This document shows, piece by piece, positions 6,767 to 16,017 of a stretch of 64,000 nt of DNA (positions within the stretch are counted from its first letter, which is position 1; each line of letters opens with the position of its first letter). The position numbers and the translations under genes were made by a program. Below the pieces are notes generated by a model. The model was given only the letters and a program-made list of their open reading frames with translations, did no database searches and was not told where the DNA came from. Source of the stretch: a virus; IMG/VR virus record IMGVR_UViG_3300020578_000060, positions 1 through 64,000 of that record. One strand, 5' to 3'.

Positions 6767-8191
6767 ATGAAAAGAAAAAATATTATTAACGAAGTAACTA
6801 AAAGAGTTCTTTCAGAAAAGGTTAGAATTAAAAGAATAAGTGAAGCGGTAGAATATGATCCAGAACATCCAGAAAGAATGCATCCAGGATTAGAAGGTAA
6901 ATTAAGAAGTGGTGAACATATTTTTGGTAGAAGTAAATCATTACCTGTAGGTTCAGACACACAAAATTATTCTGAAAAATTAGCTGGACAAAGATTTAAG
7001 GAAATAGTTAACAAAGTTAAAAGATATCATGGGATTAGAAATATAACACCTAATATGATGCAAATGATGTTTCAAATAATGGGTGAAATAAGTCAAATAG
7101 AAACTAGACATAAAGAAGCGTTAGAAAGATTGGCAGTAGATATCGTTTCAGAAGAATTTGATTTACCAGAACAAATGTTGGAGGCTACTTTAAGTCCTCC
7201 AGGATCACCATTAAGTCATAGAGAAGAAGAGGAAGAAGACGATGATGATGATTCACCGCAACCTAATATACCTAAACAACCTAAAAGTGCTGAAAGAATG
7301 GAAGAATTAGAGTTAGAGGTGGATAAAAGAAGAGTAATAAATTCATTAATGCAAGGGGCATCTAAAAAAGGTCATTATATATTTCATATGGTAGCAGATG
7401 AATTAGACGCAATAGATCCAAGATTAATGGGACTTTACGGTAAATTAATGTCATTGGCAGATTTCCAATATTGGGTAATTCCTGATACTATGATGACTGG
7501 TCAAGTTGGTGGTGTTGAAAAAATAGAATGGAGAAAGGCTGAGAAACCTGAAAATAAAGATGAAGAGGAAGATATGGAAGACATTAACTTAGAAGAAGGT
7601 GATGATATGCCTGTTGTAGTTGCAAAAGCTTGGATATTCCCTCTTTTAGTTCACGAATTAATTAAAGGGGCTTTAGAATTGGCGGCATTGAATTGGGCTG
7701 ACGGTCATTTAGATTTTGATGAACAAAAAGAAGTTATTGAAAAGGCTGATACAGATGAAGGTGAAATATGGGGAATGAGATTAGGTCCAGGTATGTGGGA
7801 AAAATTCTTAGATTGTATTGGTACAGAAAATTATGACATAAAACAATGGTTATTCAGAGAATTAACTAAATTACCAGCAAAACAATTTCACGAATTTATG
7901 AAAGAAATTTTAAGTGGCAGTCAAAAATGTGGTGAAGTAGTAGATACTCTAAAAAGATTACATCAAGAAGATAGTGGTGATAGTTTAACTGATATGTTTA
8001 ATGACACAGGATATGATGATATGGATGATATATTAAGTCATTTAGGGCAAGAACCTGAAACCGAAGAAGAAGATGATGATACAGAAGTAGATTATTCTAA
8101 AATGTCTAAAAGAGAGATTGAGGAATTAATTAATCAGGCATTAGATTCAGGAGATTTTGATTTAGTAGAAAAACTACATAAATTTATGTAA
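6767..8191 (+). CDS. Large acidic virion-type protein, unknown
   Basis: The 474-residue protein starts MKRKNIINEVTKRVLSEKV, with two LxE-type sites (INE, LSE) in the first 17 residues. An acidic run EEEEEDDDDD (about residues 151-160) separates an N-terminal helical domain from a C-terminal domain with hydrophobic segments (WIFPLLVHELIKGALELAAL) that look like buried helices rather than membrane anchors. The last 60 residues are again acidic and helical. It lies in the head block and is followed by a strong terminator. Role inferred: internal or head-associated structural protein. Confidence 0.6.
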   Translation: MKRKNIINEVTKRVLSEKVRIKRISEAVEYDPEHPERMHPGLEGKLRSGEHIFGRSKSLPVGSDTQNYSEKLAGQRFKEIVNKVKRYHGIRNITPNMMQMMFQIMGEISQIETRHKEALERLAVDIVSEEFDLPEQMLEATLSPPGSPLSHREEEEEDDDDDSPQPNIPKQPKSAERMEELELEVDKRRVINSLMQGASKKGHYIFHMVADELDAIDPRLMGLYGKLMSLADFQYWVIPDTMMTGQVGGVEKIEWRKAEKPENKDEEEDMEDINLEEGDDMPVVVAKAWIFPLLVHELIKGALELAALNWADGHLDFDEQKEVIEKADTDEGEIWGMRLGPGMWEKFLDCIGTENYDIKQWLFRELTKLPAKQFHEFMKEILSGSQKCGEVVDTLKRLHQEDSGDSLTDMFNDTGYDDMDDILSHLGQEPETEEEDDDTEVDYSKMSKREIEELINQALDSGDFDLVEKLHKFM

Positions 8192-8208
8192 AAAAATATA
8201 TAAAAAAG

Positions 8209-8239
8209 TTAATCCCACTTAATGTGGGATTTTTTTTTG
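8209..8239 (+). terminator. Rho-independent terminator
   Basis: The stem AATCCCAC / GTGGGATT (8211-8218 with 8224-8231) has the loop TTAAT and is followed by a run of T. It closes the 3085-8191 block. Confidence 0.9.
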
Positions 8240-8246
8240 TACGATA

Positions 8247-8254
8247 ATATTTAT
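8247..8254 (+). promoter_or_regulatory. Candidate late promoter octamer ATATTTAT
   Basis: The octamer ends only 6 bases before the ATG at 8261, between the terminator and the next gene. This spacing would give a nearly leaderless transcript. Confidence 0.5.
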
Positions 8255-8260
8255 TACTAT

Positions 8261-9301
8261 ATGAGAAATATTATAAAAAAAATATTAAGAGAAAATACTA
8301 ACCCACCTAAGAGGATTTTAAGGTATATACATAGTATTTTTTCACATTATGAAGGAAATGTTGATGATATTAGGGAAGATTTGAAAGAAAATTTTAATTT
8401 AACAAATACTGAAGCATATACAATAATATTTGAGTATTATATGAGTGAAGGTGTTGACCCAACTACTGAAATAGGTTTTGAAGATATAACATATTATGTT
8501 TTTGCGGATGATTTAATGTCAATTTTAAAAAATAGTGGGTGGTTAGATACATATCTTAAAGATCCAAATTCGTTCCCTATCGCATTTAGAGATATAGAAG
8601 TAGTGGGTGAAAGATTTATTGCCATATTAGATGAATGGTCAGATTTTAGTTGTTTATTCGATGACACCAATTTAGCAGATAGAGTTTTAAATCCTGATTG
8701 GGCAGAATTGTATGGTTGGTTTGATGTTGATTTCTCAAACGATGTAAAAGACAATTTAGATGAAAAATCAATAAAACATATTCAAAATTATATTAAAGAA
8801 GAAGGTTTAATAGGTAAAGAACTAGAAAATAATCAGTATAATATCTCATTTGAGGGGGAGGAAACTTCAGTATTGACAGAAGAAATGGTTAGTGATGTAG
8901 ATACTTTGTTAGAATTAATAGATGAGGATGAATTATTTTATGATTTAAGGAATGAATTAGAAAATGCATATAGATGGGCATATGAGGCGGCAGGTGAATC
9001 TGAAATCTTTGATATTTTACGTGATCACATAACTTCTTTAATTGGTGATAAACCTAAATGGGATGATAAAAATAAATTACGTGTAGATGTAACTGATATT
9101 TTTTATGACTTTTTAGTGAGATATCTATCATGTAAAGGTGAAATGCCTGGAACACAAGAGAATTATTTTGTAACTGGAGTAATGTGTGAAACATTAAATT
9201 GTGAAGATGATGAAATTGTGACACCAGATATGGGTTATTTCTATCCTGATAGTACACTAGTTGCGGAAAATATGAATGAAAATATAATAAGTAATTTATG
9301 A
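8261..9301 (+). CDS. Internal-virion-type protein with paralogous N-terminal domain
   Basis: The start is the ATG at 8261 (MRNIIKKILRENTN). An in-frame ATG at 8222 lies inside the terminator stem and would translate its T run, so it is rejected. The 346-residue product opens with an ILRE motif. Residues about 18-60 (RILRYIHSIF ... ENFNLTNTEAYTIIF) resemble the N-terminal region of the protein at 20092 (RILEMLHKKY ... EDFNLDYETAYSLA). The rest is acidic and helical with no catalytic motif. It is coupled to the next gene by ATGA. Confidence 0.6.
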   Translation: MRNIIKKILRENTNPPKRILRYIHSIFSHYEGNVDDIREDLKENFNLTNTEAYTIIFEYYMSEGVDPTTEIGFEDITYYVFADDLMSILKNSGWLDTYLKDPNSFPIAFRDIEVVGERFIAILDEWSDFSCLFDDTNLADRVLNPDWAELYGWFDVDFSNDVKDNLDEKSIKHIQNYIKEEGLIGKELENNQYNISFEGEETSVLTEEMVSDVDTLLELIDEDELFYDLRNELENAYRWAYEAAGESEIFDILRDHITSLIGDKPKWDDKNKLRVDVTDIFYDFLVRYLSCKGEMPGTQENYFVTGVMCETLNCEDDEIVTPDMGYFYPDSTLVAENMNENIISNL

Positions 9302-10152
9302 AAATAATTATATCCGAAAATCAATATAAAAGACTATTATCTGAAACTTATGAAGATGAAATAGAAGAATTTAAAAAAGTTTCAGATGATTGGACTAACC
9401 CCTCTGTCTTTTTAGATGTTTTTTATAGAATTTTTCATTTTAATGATGACAAAAATCCTAATAGTGTTTTAAATGTTGTACAAAATGATACAGAACTTTA
9501 TAATATTTTTTTAGAAAAATTTAAATCAGGTTATTTCTATAACACTTATTTGAGGGATTATGAATTATTTTACCCAATGTTTGATTATATTATTGAAAAT
9601 TACTCAATGTCTTTAGTTAGAAATAAGGAAGATGTTTTAAATAATTTTTATAAACTACTTAATTTAAAATTAAAATTACCATATTCCTATCGTAATAATT
9701 TTTTAGTTGAATTATTAGAATCCTCATTAGATAGAGTAATACCTATAATGTTTAATAAATATACTGTTAAAGATGCTATAAGAAAATTATCTATTATTAC
9801 GGATAAATTACACTTAGGAAAAAAAAGAACCTTTGAAAAAGTTAAAAGATATGCGGAAGAAAACGGGTTATTATTAATCCCAAAAAATAAAGGATTTACT
9901 TTTAATAAAAGAGAAGATTCTATGGTTAGAGATGTGATTAATTATTTAAAAGATACATCAGAAAAAATAAAAACAAAAAAAGGATTTTTAAAATATATAG
10001 GTTCACCGTTAGGTGGTGGTCAACATGCTACATTTTGGAGTGCATTAAATATGGCAGGTATTATACAAAAAATAGGGTCAGGTAACAATGTTACTTATAC
10101 ATTTGGTCCTAATTATGATGAATGGGAAAATGGTAATTTAATTGCTTTTTAA
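9298..10152 (+). CDS. Internal-virion-type protein, unknown, possible winged-helix end
   Basis: The 284-residue protein starts MKIIISENQYKRLLSETYE, with two (I/L)xE sites (ISE, LSE) in its first 16 residues. The body is Tyr, Phe and Asn rich and helical. The last 60 residues (about 225-284) read like a small winged-helix unit, with NMAGIIQKIGSGNNVTYTFG as the wing. That reading is by eye and tentative. It directly precedes the terminase gene. Confidence 0.55.
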   Translation: MKIIISENQYKRLLSETYEDEIEEFKKVSDDWTNPSVFLDVFYRIFHFNDDKNPNSVLNVVQNDTELYNIFLEKFKSGYFYNTYLRDYELFYPMFDYIIENYSMSLVRNKEDVLNNFYKLLNLKLKLPYSYRNNFLVELLESSLDRVIPIMFNKYTVKDAIRKLSIITDKLHLGKKRTFEKVKRYAEENGLLLIPKNKGFTFNKREDSMVRDVINYLKDTSEKIKTKKGFLKYIGSPLGGGQHATFWSALNMAGIIQKIGSGNNVTYTFGPNYDEWENGNLIAF

Positions 10153-10161
10153 TCTATAACC

Positions 10162-10169
10162 ATATTTAT
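10162..10169 (+). promoter_or_regulatory. Candidate late promoter octamer ATATTTAT
   Basis: The octamer ends 12 bases before the terminase start at 10182. Confidence 0.5.
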
Positions 10170-10181
10170 ATATAAAATGTT

Positions 10182-11972
10182 ATGGAAAGAGCGGAACAAT
10201 TAAAAGTATATGCTCGTAGTTTAGGTGACCCAATTTACGCAATAGAAACTTTTTTAAAAACATTCGATTTGACGCAAAGTGGTAATGTACCATTTAAATT
10301 ATTTTACAAACAAAAAGAAATAATTAAATCGTATGAGAAGTATAATCGTAATTTAGTTACTAAACCTCGACAGGCAGGTGTATCTACTACTACTGCCGCA
10401 TATATTACAGTTAAGACTGCATTTGGTGATCCTGATAACCCACATAAAGTATTGATATTAGCCAATAAACAAACATTAGCGCAAGAATTCCTTAAAAAAG
10501 TTAAAGACTTTTTAGACCAAATACCTTATTGGGTTTGGGGGTTAGATGAAAGTGAAGATTATTTAGAAATTAACTCAAAAGGGCATATAAAATTAAAATC
10601 AAATGGTTGTGAAATTAGAGCACTTGCAACTTCTAAAGATGCGTTAAGGGGTTTTACCCCTACATTTTTAGTTATGGATGAGGCAGCGTTTATCGATAAC
10701 GGTTCAGAAGTTTTTGGCGCTGCTTTAGCTTCATTAGGTACAGGTGGTAAAATATCACTTATATCAACACCTAACGGTATGGATCCACTTTATTATAAAA
10801 CATATGATGGTGCTAAGAAAAAGGACAATAACTTCAACATTGTTGAGATGAAGTGGTATCAAGATGTTAGATATAATAGAAATCTATATTGGAAAAGAGG
10901 TGAAGATGAAATTATTAAATGTAATACGTTGGATAGAACTAAATTAAGGTGGGAATATATGGATAAAATATATGAAACTGATGAATCTACTATAGAGTAT
11001 TACGAAGTAATGATTAAAGAGGGTTGGAAACCTTTATCCCCTTGGTATGAAGAAATGGCGGCAGATATGGGTGACTCAAAAAAAATCGCGCAAGAACTTG
11101 ATGTTTCATTTATTGGTTCAGCGGGTAATGTAATGGATAATGAATATATTTCTTATCACGAAGAAAATTATGTTAAGGATCCAGAATTTGCTGCGGAAGT
11201 AGAAAAATCTATGTGGATATGGAAAAAACCTGAAGTAGGGCACAAATACATAATGGGTGTCGATGTTAGTAGAGGTGATGGTAAAGATAGTTCCACAATA
11301 GTAATTTTAGATTTTGAAAATTTAGAACAGGTTGCAGAATTTCAGTTTAAATTGCCTCCCGATATGTTAGCAGAGATAGTTTATAAATATGGTAATATGT
11401 ATAACGCATATACTATCATAGATATTACTGGTGGTATGGGAGTGCCAACAGTTTTAAAACTAATGGAAATGGATTATAAGTATTTACATTATGATGATCC
11501 TAAAAGTAGAAAACTTAGTGAGAAATACTCTAAAACAAAATTTAAAGAGGGAGATAAAATTCCTGGATTTAATGTGGGTAACACGCGTCTACATATGGTT
11601 TCTGAATTAGAGGAACATATTAGAGAAAATAAAACCATAATAAGATCACAAAGAATGATATCTGAATTGAGGACTTTTGTTTATAAAAATGGTAGACCCG
11701 ATCATATGGAGGGATATCACGATGATATAATTATGGCATTTGCTATGTGTATTTTTGTGGTCCAAACATCTTTTAAAAAGTTAGAACAGGTTGAGAAACA
11801 AACAAAGGCTATGTTAGAAAGTTGGGTTAATGTATCGAATAATAATCCGACAAAACCACTAACTAATACTAATTATGTAAATCCATTTTATAGTAATACC
11901 CCAACATACCATCCAAAACAAAATAATGATACTAACGATAACGGTGAATATAACTGGTTATTCGGATTATAA
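10182..11972 (+). CDS. Terminase large subunit (T4 gp17-like)
   Basis: This 596-residue DNA packaging motor cuts concatemeric DNA and pumps it into the prohead through the portal. The ATPase domain has the Walker A-like loop KPRQAGVSTT (residues 61-70) and Walker B FLVMDEAAF (Asp166, Glu167). The RNase H-type nuclease domain has GVDVSRGDGKDSST (Asp near 361) and the late acidic motif YHDDIIMAFA (about 515-524). Length and order fit gp17. It is followed by the portal gene, as in T4-like phages. A small-subunit gene was not identified. Confidence 0.95.
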   Translation: MERAEQLKVYARSLGDPIYAIETFLKTFDLTQSGNVPFKLFYKQKEIIKSYEKYNRNLVTKPRQAGVSTTTAAYITVKTAFGDPDNPHKVLILANKQTLAQEFLKKVKDFLDQIPYWVWGLDESEDYLEINSKGHIKLKSNGCEIRALATSKDALRGFTPTFLVMDEAAFIDNGSEVFGAALASLGTGGKISLISTPNGMDPLYYKTYDGAKKKDNNFNIVEMKWYQDVRYNRNLYWKRGEDEIIKCNTLDRTKLRWEYMDKIYETDESTIEYYEVMIKEGWKPLSPWYEEMAADMGDSKKIAQELDVSFIGSAGNVMDNEYISYHEENYVKDPEFAAEVEKSMWIWKKPEVGHKYIMGVDVSRGDGKDSSTIVILDFENLEQVAEFQFKLPPDMLAEIVYKYGNMYNAYTIIDITGGMGVPTVLKLMEMDYKYLHYDDPKSRKLSEKYSKTKFKEGDKIPGFNVGNTRLHMVSELEEHIRENKTIIRSQRMISELRTFVYKNGRPDHMEGYHDDIIMAFAMCIFVVQTSFKKLEQVEKQTKAMLESWVNVSNNNPTKPLTNTNYVNPFYSNTPTYHPKQNNDTNDNGEYNWLFGL

Positions 11973-11991
11973 TAACATTTATTTTTTTTAG

Positions 11992-11999
11992 ATATTTAT
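11992..11999 (+). promoter_or_regulatory. Candidate late promoter octamer ATATTTAT
   Basis: The octamer ends 26 bases before the portal start at 12026 and is preceded by AG (AGATATTTATT). Confidence 0.5.
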
Positions 12000-12025
12000 T
12001 ATAATAGTAATAAAAAAATTATATA

Positions 12026-13924
12026 ATGGCAAGAAAAACAATATTCCAACAGTTAAGTGATTTATTTGGACCAGAAATTAAAAAACAAGAAAATAAGTCT
12101 AGATATTCTATTAACGATAAAGAACTATTAAAAACTAAATCAAAAGAGGAGTATGAGGTAGAGAAATTAAAAAGGCAACAAGATGCTTATCTATCTAATA
12201 TGTGGCAGAAAGTTGATAATGAGATATACCAACACTCTGTTTATTATGAAACAACTAGATTGGCATCATATGCTGATTTTGAGGGTATGGAGTTTTTCCC
12301 AGAAATATCGGCAGCTTTAGATATTATGATGGAAGAATCAACTACTTTAAATTCAGAAAATAAAATGATTAGTATTTTTTCTGAAAGTAAAAGAGTTAGA
12401 AGAATTTTAGAAGACTTATTTTTTAATAGATTAGATATTCATACATCGTTACCGATGTGGACAAGAAATACATGTAAATATGGGGATAATTTTTTATTTT
12501 TAAATATAGATAGTGAAGATGGTATTTTAGGGGTTAAACAATTACCTAATATAGAAATTGCTAGAAAAGAAAACGAAGGTTTTGGTGAAAATTCTATGAA
12601 CGCAGAAACCGATAAATATAATCCAGTAAAATTTGTATGGGGTCAAAGAGATATCGAATTTAATGCTTGGCAAGTTGCCCATTTTAGATTATTAGGTGAT
12701 GACAGAAGATTACCTTATGGGACTTCTATGTTAGAAAAGGCTAGAAGAATATGGAAACAATTATTATTGTCAGAAGATGCAATGTTAATATATAGAGTAA
12801 CTAGGGCACCTGAAAGAAGAATATTTAAAATCTATGTTGGTAATATTGATGAGCAGGATGTTCCTGCGTATGTTAATAAAATTGCTAACAATTTTAAAAG
12901 AAGTGCGGTTATTGATCAAAAAACTGGACAGATAGACAGTAGATATAATCAAATGGCTCAAGATCAGGATTACTTTATACCAGTTAGAGATCCAAATGCA
13001 CCTAGCCCAATAGATACTTTAGCGGGTGCAACTAATTTATCTGAAATTGCAGATATACAATATTTACAAAAAAAATTATTTACCGCACTTAGAGTCCCTA
13101 AACCTTTTTTAGGTTTTGAGGAAGTTAATGGTGATGGTAAAAATTTGGCACTACAAGATATTAGATTTGCTAGAACAATTAATAGGATACAACAATCAAT
13201 GTTACAAGAATTAAATAAAATTGCGATAATACATTTATATATTTTAGGTTTAGAGGATGAATTAGAAAATTTTTCTTTAACATTGAATAATCCATCTACA
13301 CAAGCCGAAATGTTAAAAATAGAACAAACACAGTTAAAAGTAACTTTATATAAAGATTGTGTTGTAGATGCGGGTAATGGATTTGGTGCAATGTCTATGA
13401 CTAGAGCTAAAAAAGAAATATTAGGTATGTCAGAAGAAGAAATTAGGAATGATTTAGAACAACAAAGATTAGAAAAGGCAGCTGCAGCAGAAATGGAACA
13501 AACTGCTGAAGTTATTAAAAAGACAGGTTTATTCGACAGAGTGGATAGACTTTATGGTGATTTTGATGCATTAGTATCTGGTGCAGGAGAAGCTGAGGCA
13601 GGTGCTGGTGGAGATACAGGTGGAGATGTGGGTGGAGATGTGGGTGCAGGTGCAGAACCAGCAGCGGAACCAGCAGCGGAACCAGCAGGTGCATCACCAA
13701 CGGAAGAGTCGATTAATAAAAAAGATAATTTATTATTAGAGGAAAAAAGAAAACTTTATACTGAAAAAGTTAAAAAATATCAAGGAATCTATCTTAAAAG
13801 ATTGTCTGAAAGTTTAGAAAAAAATGAAAATATCTATAATTTAGAGGATGTTGAGAAGAGTGCAAATAAACTTAATTCTAAAATTAATGAGATTACAAAT
13901 CAAATTAACGATATGATTAATTAA
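12026..13924 (+). CDS. Portal vertex protein (T4 gp20-like)
   Basis: This 632-residue protein forms the dodecameric portal ring through which DNA enters and leaves. The family look is clear in FPEISAALDIMMEES, YGTSMLEKARRIWKQL and APERRIFKIYVGN (about residues 90-285), with a conserved region near LRVPKPFLGFEE. The C-terminus carries a low-complexity Gly/Ala/Glu/Pro stretch (about 530-557), encoded by short tandem DNA repeats. Its final 60 residues are helical and lysine-rich. It lies between the terminase and the protease/scaffold/capsid genes. Confidence 0.93.
   Translation: MARKTIFQQLSDLFGPEIKKQENKSRYSINDKELLKTKSKEEYEVEKLKRQQDAYLSNMWQKVDNEIYQHSVYYETTRLASYADFEGMEFFPEISAALDIMMEESTTLNSENKMISIFSESKRVRRILEDLFFNRLDIHTSLPMWTRNTCKYGDNFLFLNIDSEDGILGVKQLPNIEIARKENEGFGENSMNAETDKYNPVKFVWGQRDIEFNAWQVAHFRLLGDDRRLPYGTSMLEKARRIWKQLLLSEDAMLIYRVTRAPERRIFKIYVGNIDEQDVPAYVNKIANNFKRSAVIDQKTGQIDSRYNQMAQDQDYFIPVRDPNAPSPIDTLAGATNLSEIADIQYLQKKLFTALRVPKPFLGFEEVNGDGKNLALQDIRFARTINRIQQSMLQELNKIAIIHLYILGLEDELENFSLTLNNPSTQAEMLKIEQTQLKVTLYKDCVVDAGNGFGAMSMTRAKKEILGMSEEEIRNDLEQQRLEKAAAAEMEQTAEVIKKTGLFDRVDRLYGDFDALVSGAGEAEAGAGGDTGGDVGGDVGAGAEPAAEPAAEPAGASPTEESINKKDNLLLEEKRKLYTEKVKKYQGIYLKRLSESLEKNENIYNLEDVEKSANKLNSKINEITNQINDMIN
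13595..13693. repeat. Short tandem repeats in the portal gene (GGT/GCA type and GCAGCGGAACCA)
   Basis: Repeats of GGTGGAGATGTG-like and GCAGCGGAACCA units encode Gly/Asp and Ala/Glu/Pro runs. This is slippage-prone DNA that encodes a flexible linker rather than part of the portal core. Confidence 0.6.
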
Positions 13925-13942
13925 TTTTTTTTATTTTAATCA

Positions 13943-13950
13943 ATATTTAT
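13943..13950 (+). promoter_or_regulatory. Candidate late promoter octamer ATATTTAT
   Basis: The octamer ends 14 bases before the ATG at 13965. Confidence 0.5.
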
Positions 13951-13964
13951 TAATAAAAACACTT

Positions 13965-14732
13965 ATGGAAAATTTTGGAAATATAAAAGACACCTTCAAA
14001 AAAATTATTTTAGAATCTGTAGTAAAAAAAGATGAAAACGGTAAAAAATTGTTTACAACCTTTTTAAAAAATTTAAAAGAAAATATTACTTTAAAAAATC
14101 AATTTTTAATTTATAAAAATTTAGAATCTAAAAAATTTAACGATAAATTAGAGGCTAAAGAATATATTAAAGAGAACATTAATTTATTAAAGAAAATTAA
14201 TAAAAAAGAAATAGAAAAAAGTAATTTAGATTTGTTAAAATTATTAAAAGGTAAAGAAATAGTTAAAGAAAATAATGAATTCTATGAAAATATTATTTAT
14301 CTATCTATCACAAAAAAAAATCCTTCTAATATAGATAAAATTAACGAAACTATAAATAAATTAATTAATCATATGACATCTATAAAAAAAAATGACGATA
14401 AAATAGATGTAATAGATGTACCACCTAGTATATTAACAAAATTATTAGTAAATAAATTTAATGAAAAATATAAAGATATTAATGAATCAGATAAAAAATT
14501 AATTAAAACAATATTAAATGATAAAAGTAATAAACTTACAACTTTTAAAAATGTTATAAGAGAATGTATTGATTCTGTAGATAAAAAATTAACTGAAAAT
14601 GTTGATTTAGAACTTAAAAATAAATTACTTAAAGTAAAAGATAAATTATTAAATACAAAATACGAAAAAGATAATTTTTTAAATGATGTTATTAAATTAT
14701 ATAATTTAAAAGAAACAATTGACAACGAATAA
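13965..14732 (+). CDS. Lysine/asparagine-rich helical protein, probably internal head protein
   Basis: The 255-residue protein is almost entirely helical and very rich in Lys, Asn, Leu and Ile. It opens with MENFGNIKDTFKKIILES, placing an ILES cleavage-like motif at residues 15-18. It sits between the portal gene and the endonuclease/protease genes, and a strong terminator follows. Basic helical proteins with a cleavable leader fit the T4 internal-protein pattern, but no family is recognised. Confidence 0.55.
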   Translation: MENFGNIKDTFKKIILESVVKKDENGKKLFTTFLKNLKENITLKNQFLIYKNLESKKFNDKLEAKEYIKENINLLKKINKKEIEKSNLDLLKLLKGKEIVKENNEFYENIIYLSITKKNPSNIDKINETINKLINHMTSIKKNDDKIDVIDVPPSILTKLLVNKFNEKYKDINESDKKLIKTILNDKSNKLTTFKNVIRECIDSVDKKLTENVDLELKNKLLKVKDKLLNTKYEKDNFLNDVIKLYNLKETIDNE

Positions 14733-14734
14733 AA

Positions 14735-14762
14735 TTAACCCTCTGATAGAGGGTTTTTTTTT
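14735..14762 (+). terminator. Rho-independent terminator
   Basis: The stem AACCCTC / GAGGGTT (14737-14743 with 14749-14755) has the loop TGATA and a following T run. Confidence 0.9.
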
Positions 14763-14840
14763 AACATAATTTGACATTTTTATTTTTTTTCACTATTTTT
14801 TATTAAATCTTTAAATAACATAGTATGAATAAAAGAATTA

Positions 14841-15278
14841 ATGAAATTAGGAAAAGAAATCAAATTAGATTTATTAAACAACTACAAAACTAAAATAGGG
14901 ACAGTAAATAATAAAGAATCAAAAAGTTTATATTTAAACTTTACTGCGTGGGGGGAAATATATGAAGACAATAAAGGACAAAACTATGATACTTTTTTAA
15001 GTGGTGTCAGAAAAAAAATAAAACAAAACTTAAATAATAATCTCGATAAAAATTTATTTTATAATGATAAGTATATCGTAGATTTAGACATGAGGAGTTC
15101 GGGTTTCGACATTAGTAAAAGAAGTTTTATGTCATGTGAAATAACACTATTCCAAAAAAAGAATTTACCTATTAATCAACCAATAATTATAGAAAACACA
15201 AAAAATATTATTTATGACATCATAAATAATTGTTTTGAGAATAATAATATATTTAAATTCCATAAGTCTAAAAAATAA
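14841..15278 (+). CDS. Protein of unknown function (145 aa)
   Basis: This is a soluble alpha/beta protein, starting MKLGKEIKLDLLNNYKTKIG, with no membrane segment and no motif that I recognise. It stands alone between a terminator (14735-14762) and the promoter-like octamer of the homing endonuclease gene, so it has its own expression unit. An overlapping 22-codon frame starting at 14825 was judged spurious. Confidence 0.6.
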   Translation: MKLGKEIKLDLLNNYKTKIGTVNNKESKSLYLNFTAWGEIYEDNKGQNYDTFLSGVRKKIKQNLNNNLDKNLFYNDKYIVDLDMRSSGFDISKRSFMSCEITLFQKKNLPINQPIIIENTKNIIYDIINNCFENNNIFKFHKSKK

Positions 15279-15296
15279 TCTTTTTAATATAATGAT

Positions 15297-15304
15297 ATAT
15301 TTAT
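15297..15304 (+). promoter_or_regulatory. Candidate late promoter octamer ATATTTAT
   Basis: The octamer ends 20 bases before the endonuclease start at 15325. It may also serve the protease gene, whose start lies inside the endonuclease gene. Confidence 0.5.
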
Positions 15305-15324
15305 TATAAAACTATATCATTATT

Positions 15325-16017
15325 ATGGAAATATTGGGTGTTAGTAATATAACTTATTTATATACATTAAATGATCCTACTACGGGTGAGGTTAGGTATG
15401 TAGGTAAATCAGATACACCATATAAAAGGTTTACACAACACCTATCAAAATCAAAAAAAAACAACACATATAAAAATAACTGGATATCATCATTAATAAA
15501 TGAAGGCAAAAAACCTATTTTACAAATAATAGATGTTGTAGAAACTTCACAATGGGGTTTTTGGGAAAGTTATTGGATATCATTATTTAAAACGTGGGGG
15601 TTTAAATTAACCAACCTAACAAATGGTGGTGACGGGGGTAATTTCGGTACAGAAGTTAATAAAAAAATATCAGAAAAATTAAAAGGAAGGGTTTATAGTG
15701 AAGAAACTATTAAACGAATGAGGTTAGGTGCACAAAAACGCAGATTAACAAAAGAAGGTCGTAAACGACTGTCTAAACATAGAATGGGTGAAAAAAATTC
15801 TATGTACGGTAAAAAACAATCAAAACATTGTATTGAATTAAAATACAAACCCATCATACAAATGGATGGAGATAATAATATAATAAAATCTTGGGTTAGT
15901 ATGAAATCTGTCACAGACGAACTAGGTATAAATAGGAATGGTTTAAGAATGGTTTGTAATGGTGATAGAAAAAGCGCAGGAGGATTTAAATGGAAATGGA
16001 AAAATGAACAAGTTTGA
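15325..16017 (+). CDS. GIY-YIG homing endonuclease (I-TevI/Seg-like)
   Basis: The 230-residue protein has an N-terminal GIY-YIG nuclease domain in the form YLYTL ... VRYVGKSDTPYKRFTQHL (residues 9-40), with Arg32 after the second half-motif and Glu75 (WESYWISLF) as candidate catalytic residues. A NUMOD3-like DNA-binding segment (YSEETIKRMRLGAQ), a GxxNSMYGKK repeat and a C-terminal NUMOD1-like helix-turn-helix (IIKSWVSMKSVTDELGINR) follow. Such enzymes cut allelic or neighbouring sites lacking the gene and so spread. It is free-standing, inserted just before the prohead protease, and its last 14 bases overlap the protease start. Confidence 0.9.
   Translation: MEILGVSNITYLYTLNDPTTGEVRYVGKSDTPYKRFTQHLSKSKKNNTYKNNWISSLINEGKKPILQIIDVVETSQWGFWESYWISLFKTWGFKLTNLTNGGDGGNFGTEVNKKISEKLKGRVYSEETIKRMRLGAQKRRLTKEGRKRLSKHRMGEKNSMYGKKQSKHCIELKYKPIIQMDGDNNIIKSWVSMKSVTDELGINRNGLRMVCNGDRKSAGGFKWKWKNEQV

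Noticed and set aside
8222-8260. Upstream ATG for the 8261 gene
   Set aside because: This ATG is inside the terminator stem and would translate the T run as Phe residues; the ATG at 8261 follows a promoter-like octamer.
14825-14893. 22-codon frame starting MNKRINEIRK
   Set aside because: It overlaps the start of the better-formed 145-residue gene in another frame and has no separate support.
15959-16003. Upstream ATG for the prohead protease
   Set aside because: It adds 15 residues from the endonuclease tail in another frame and the family pattern begins after 16004.
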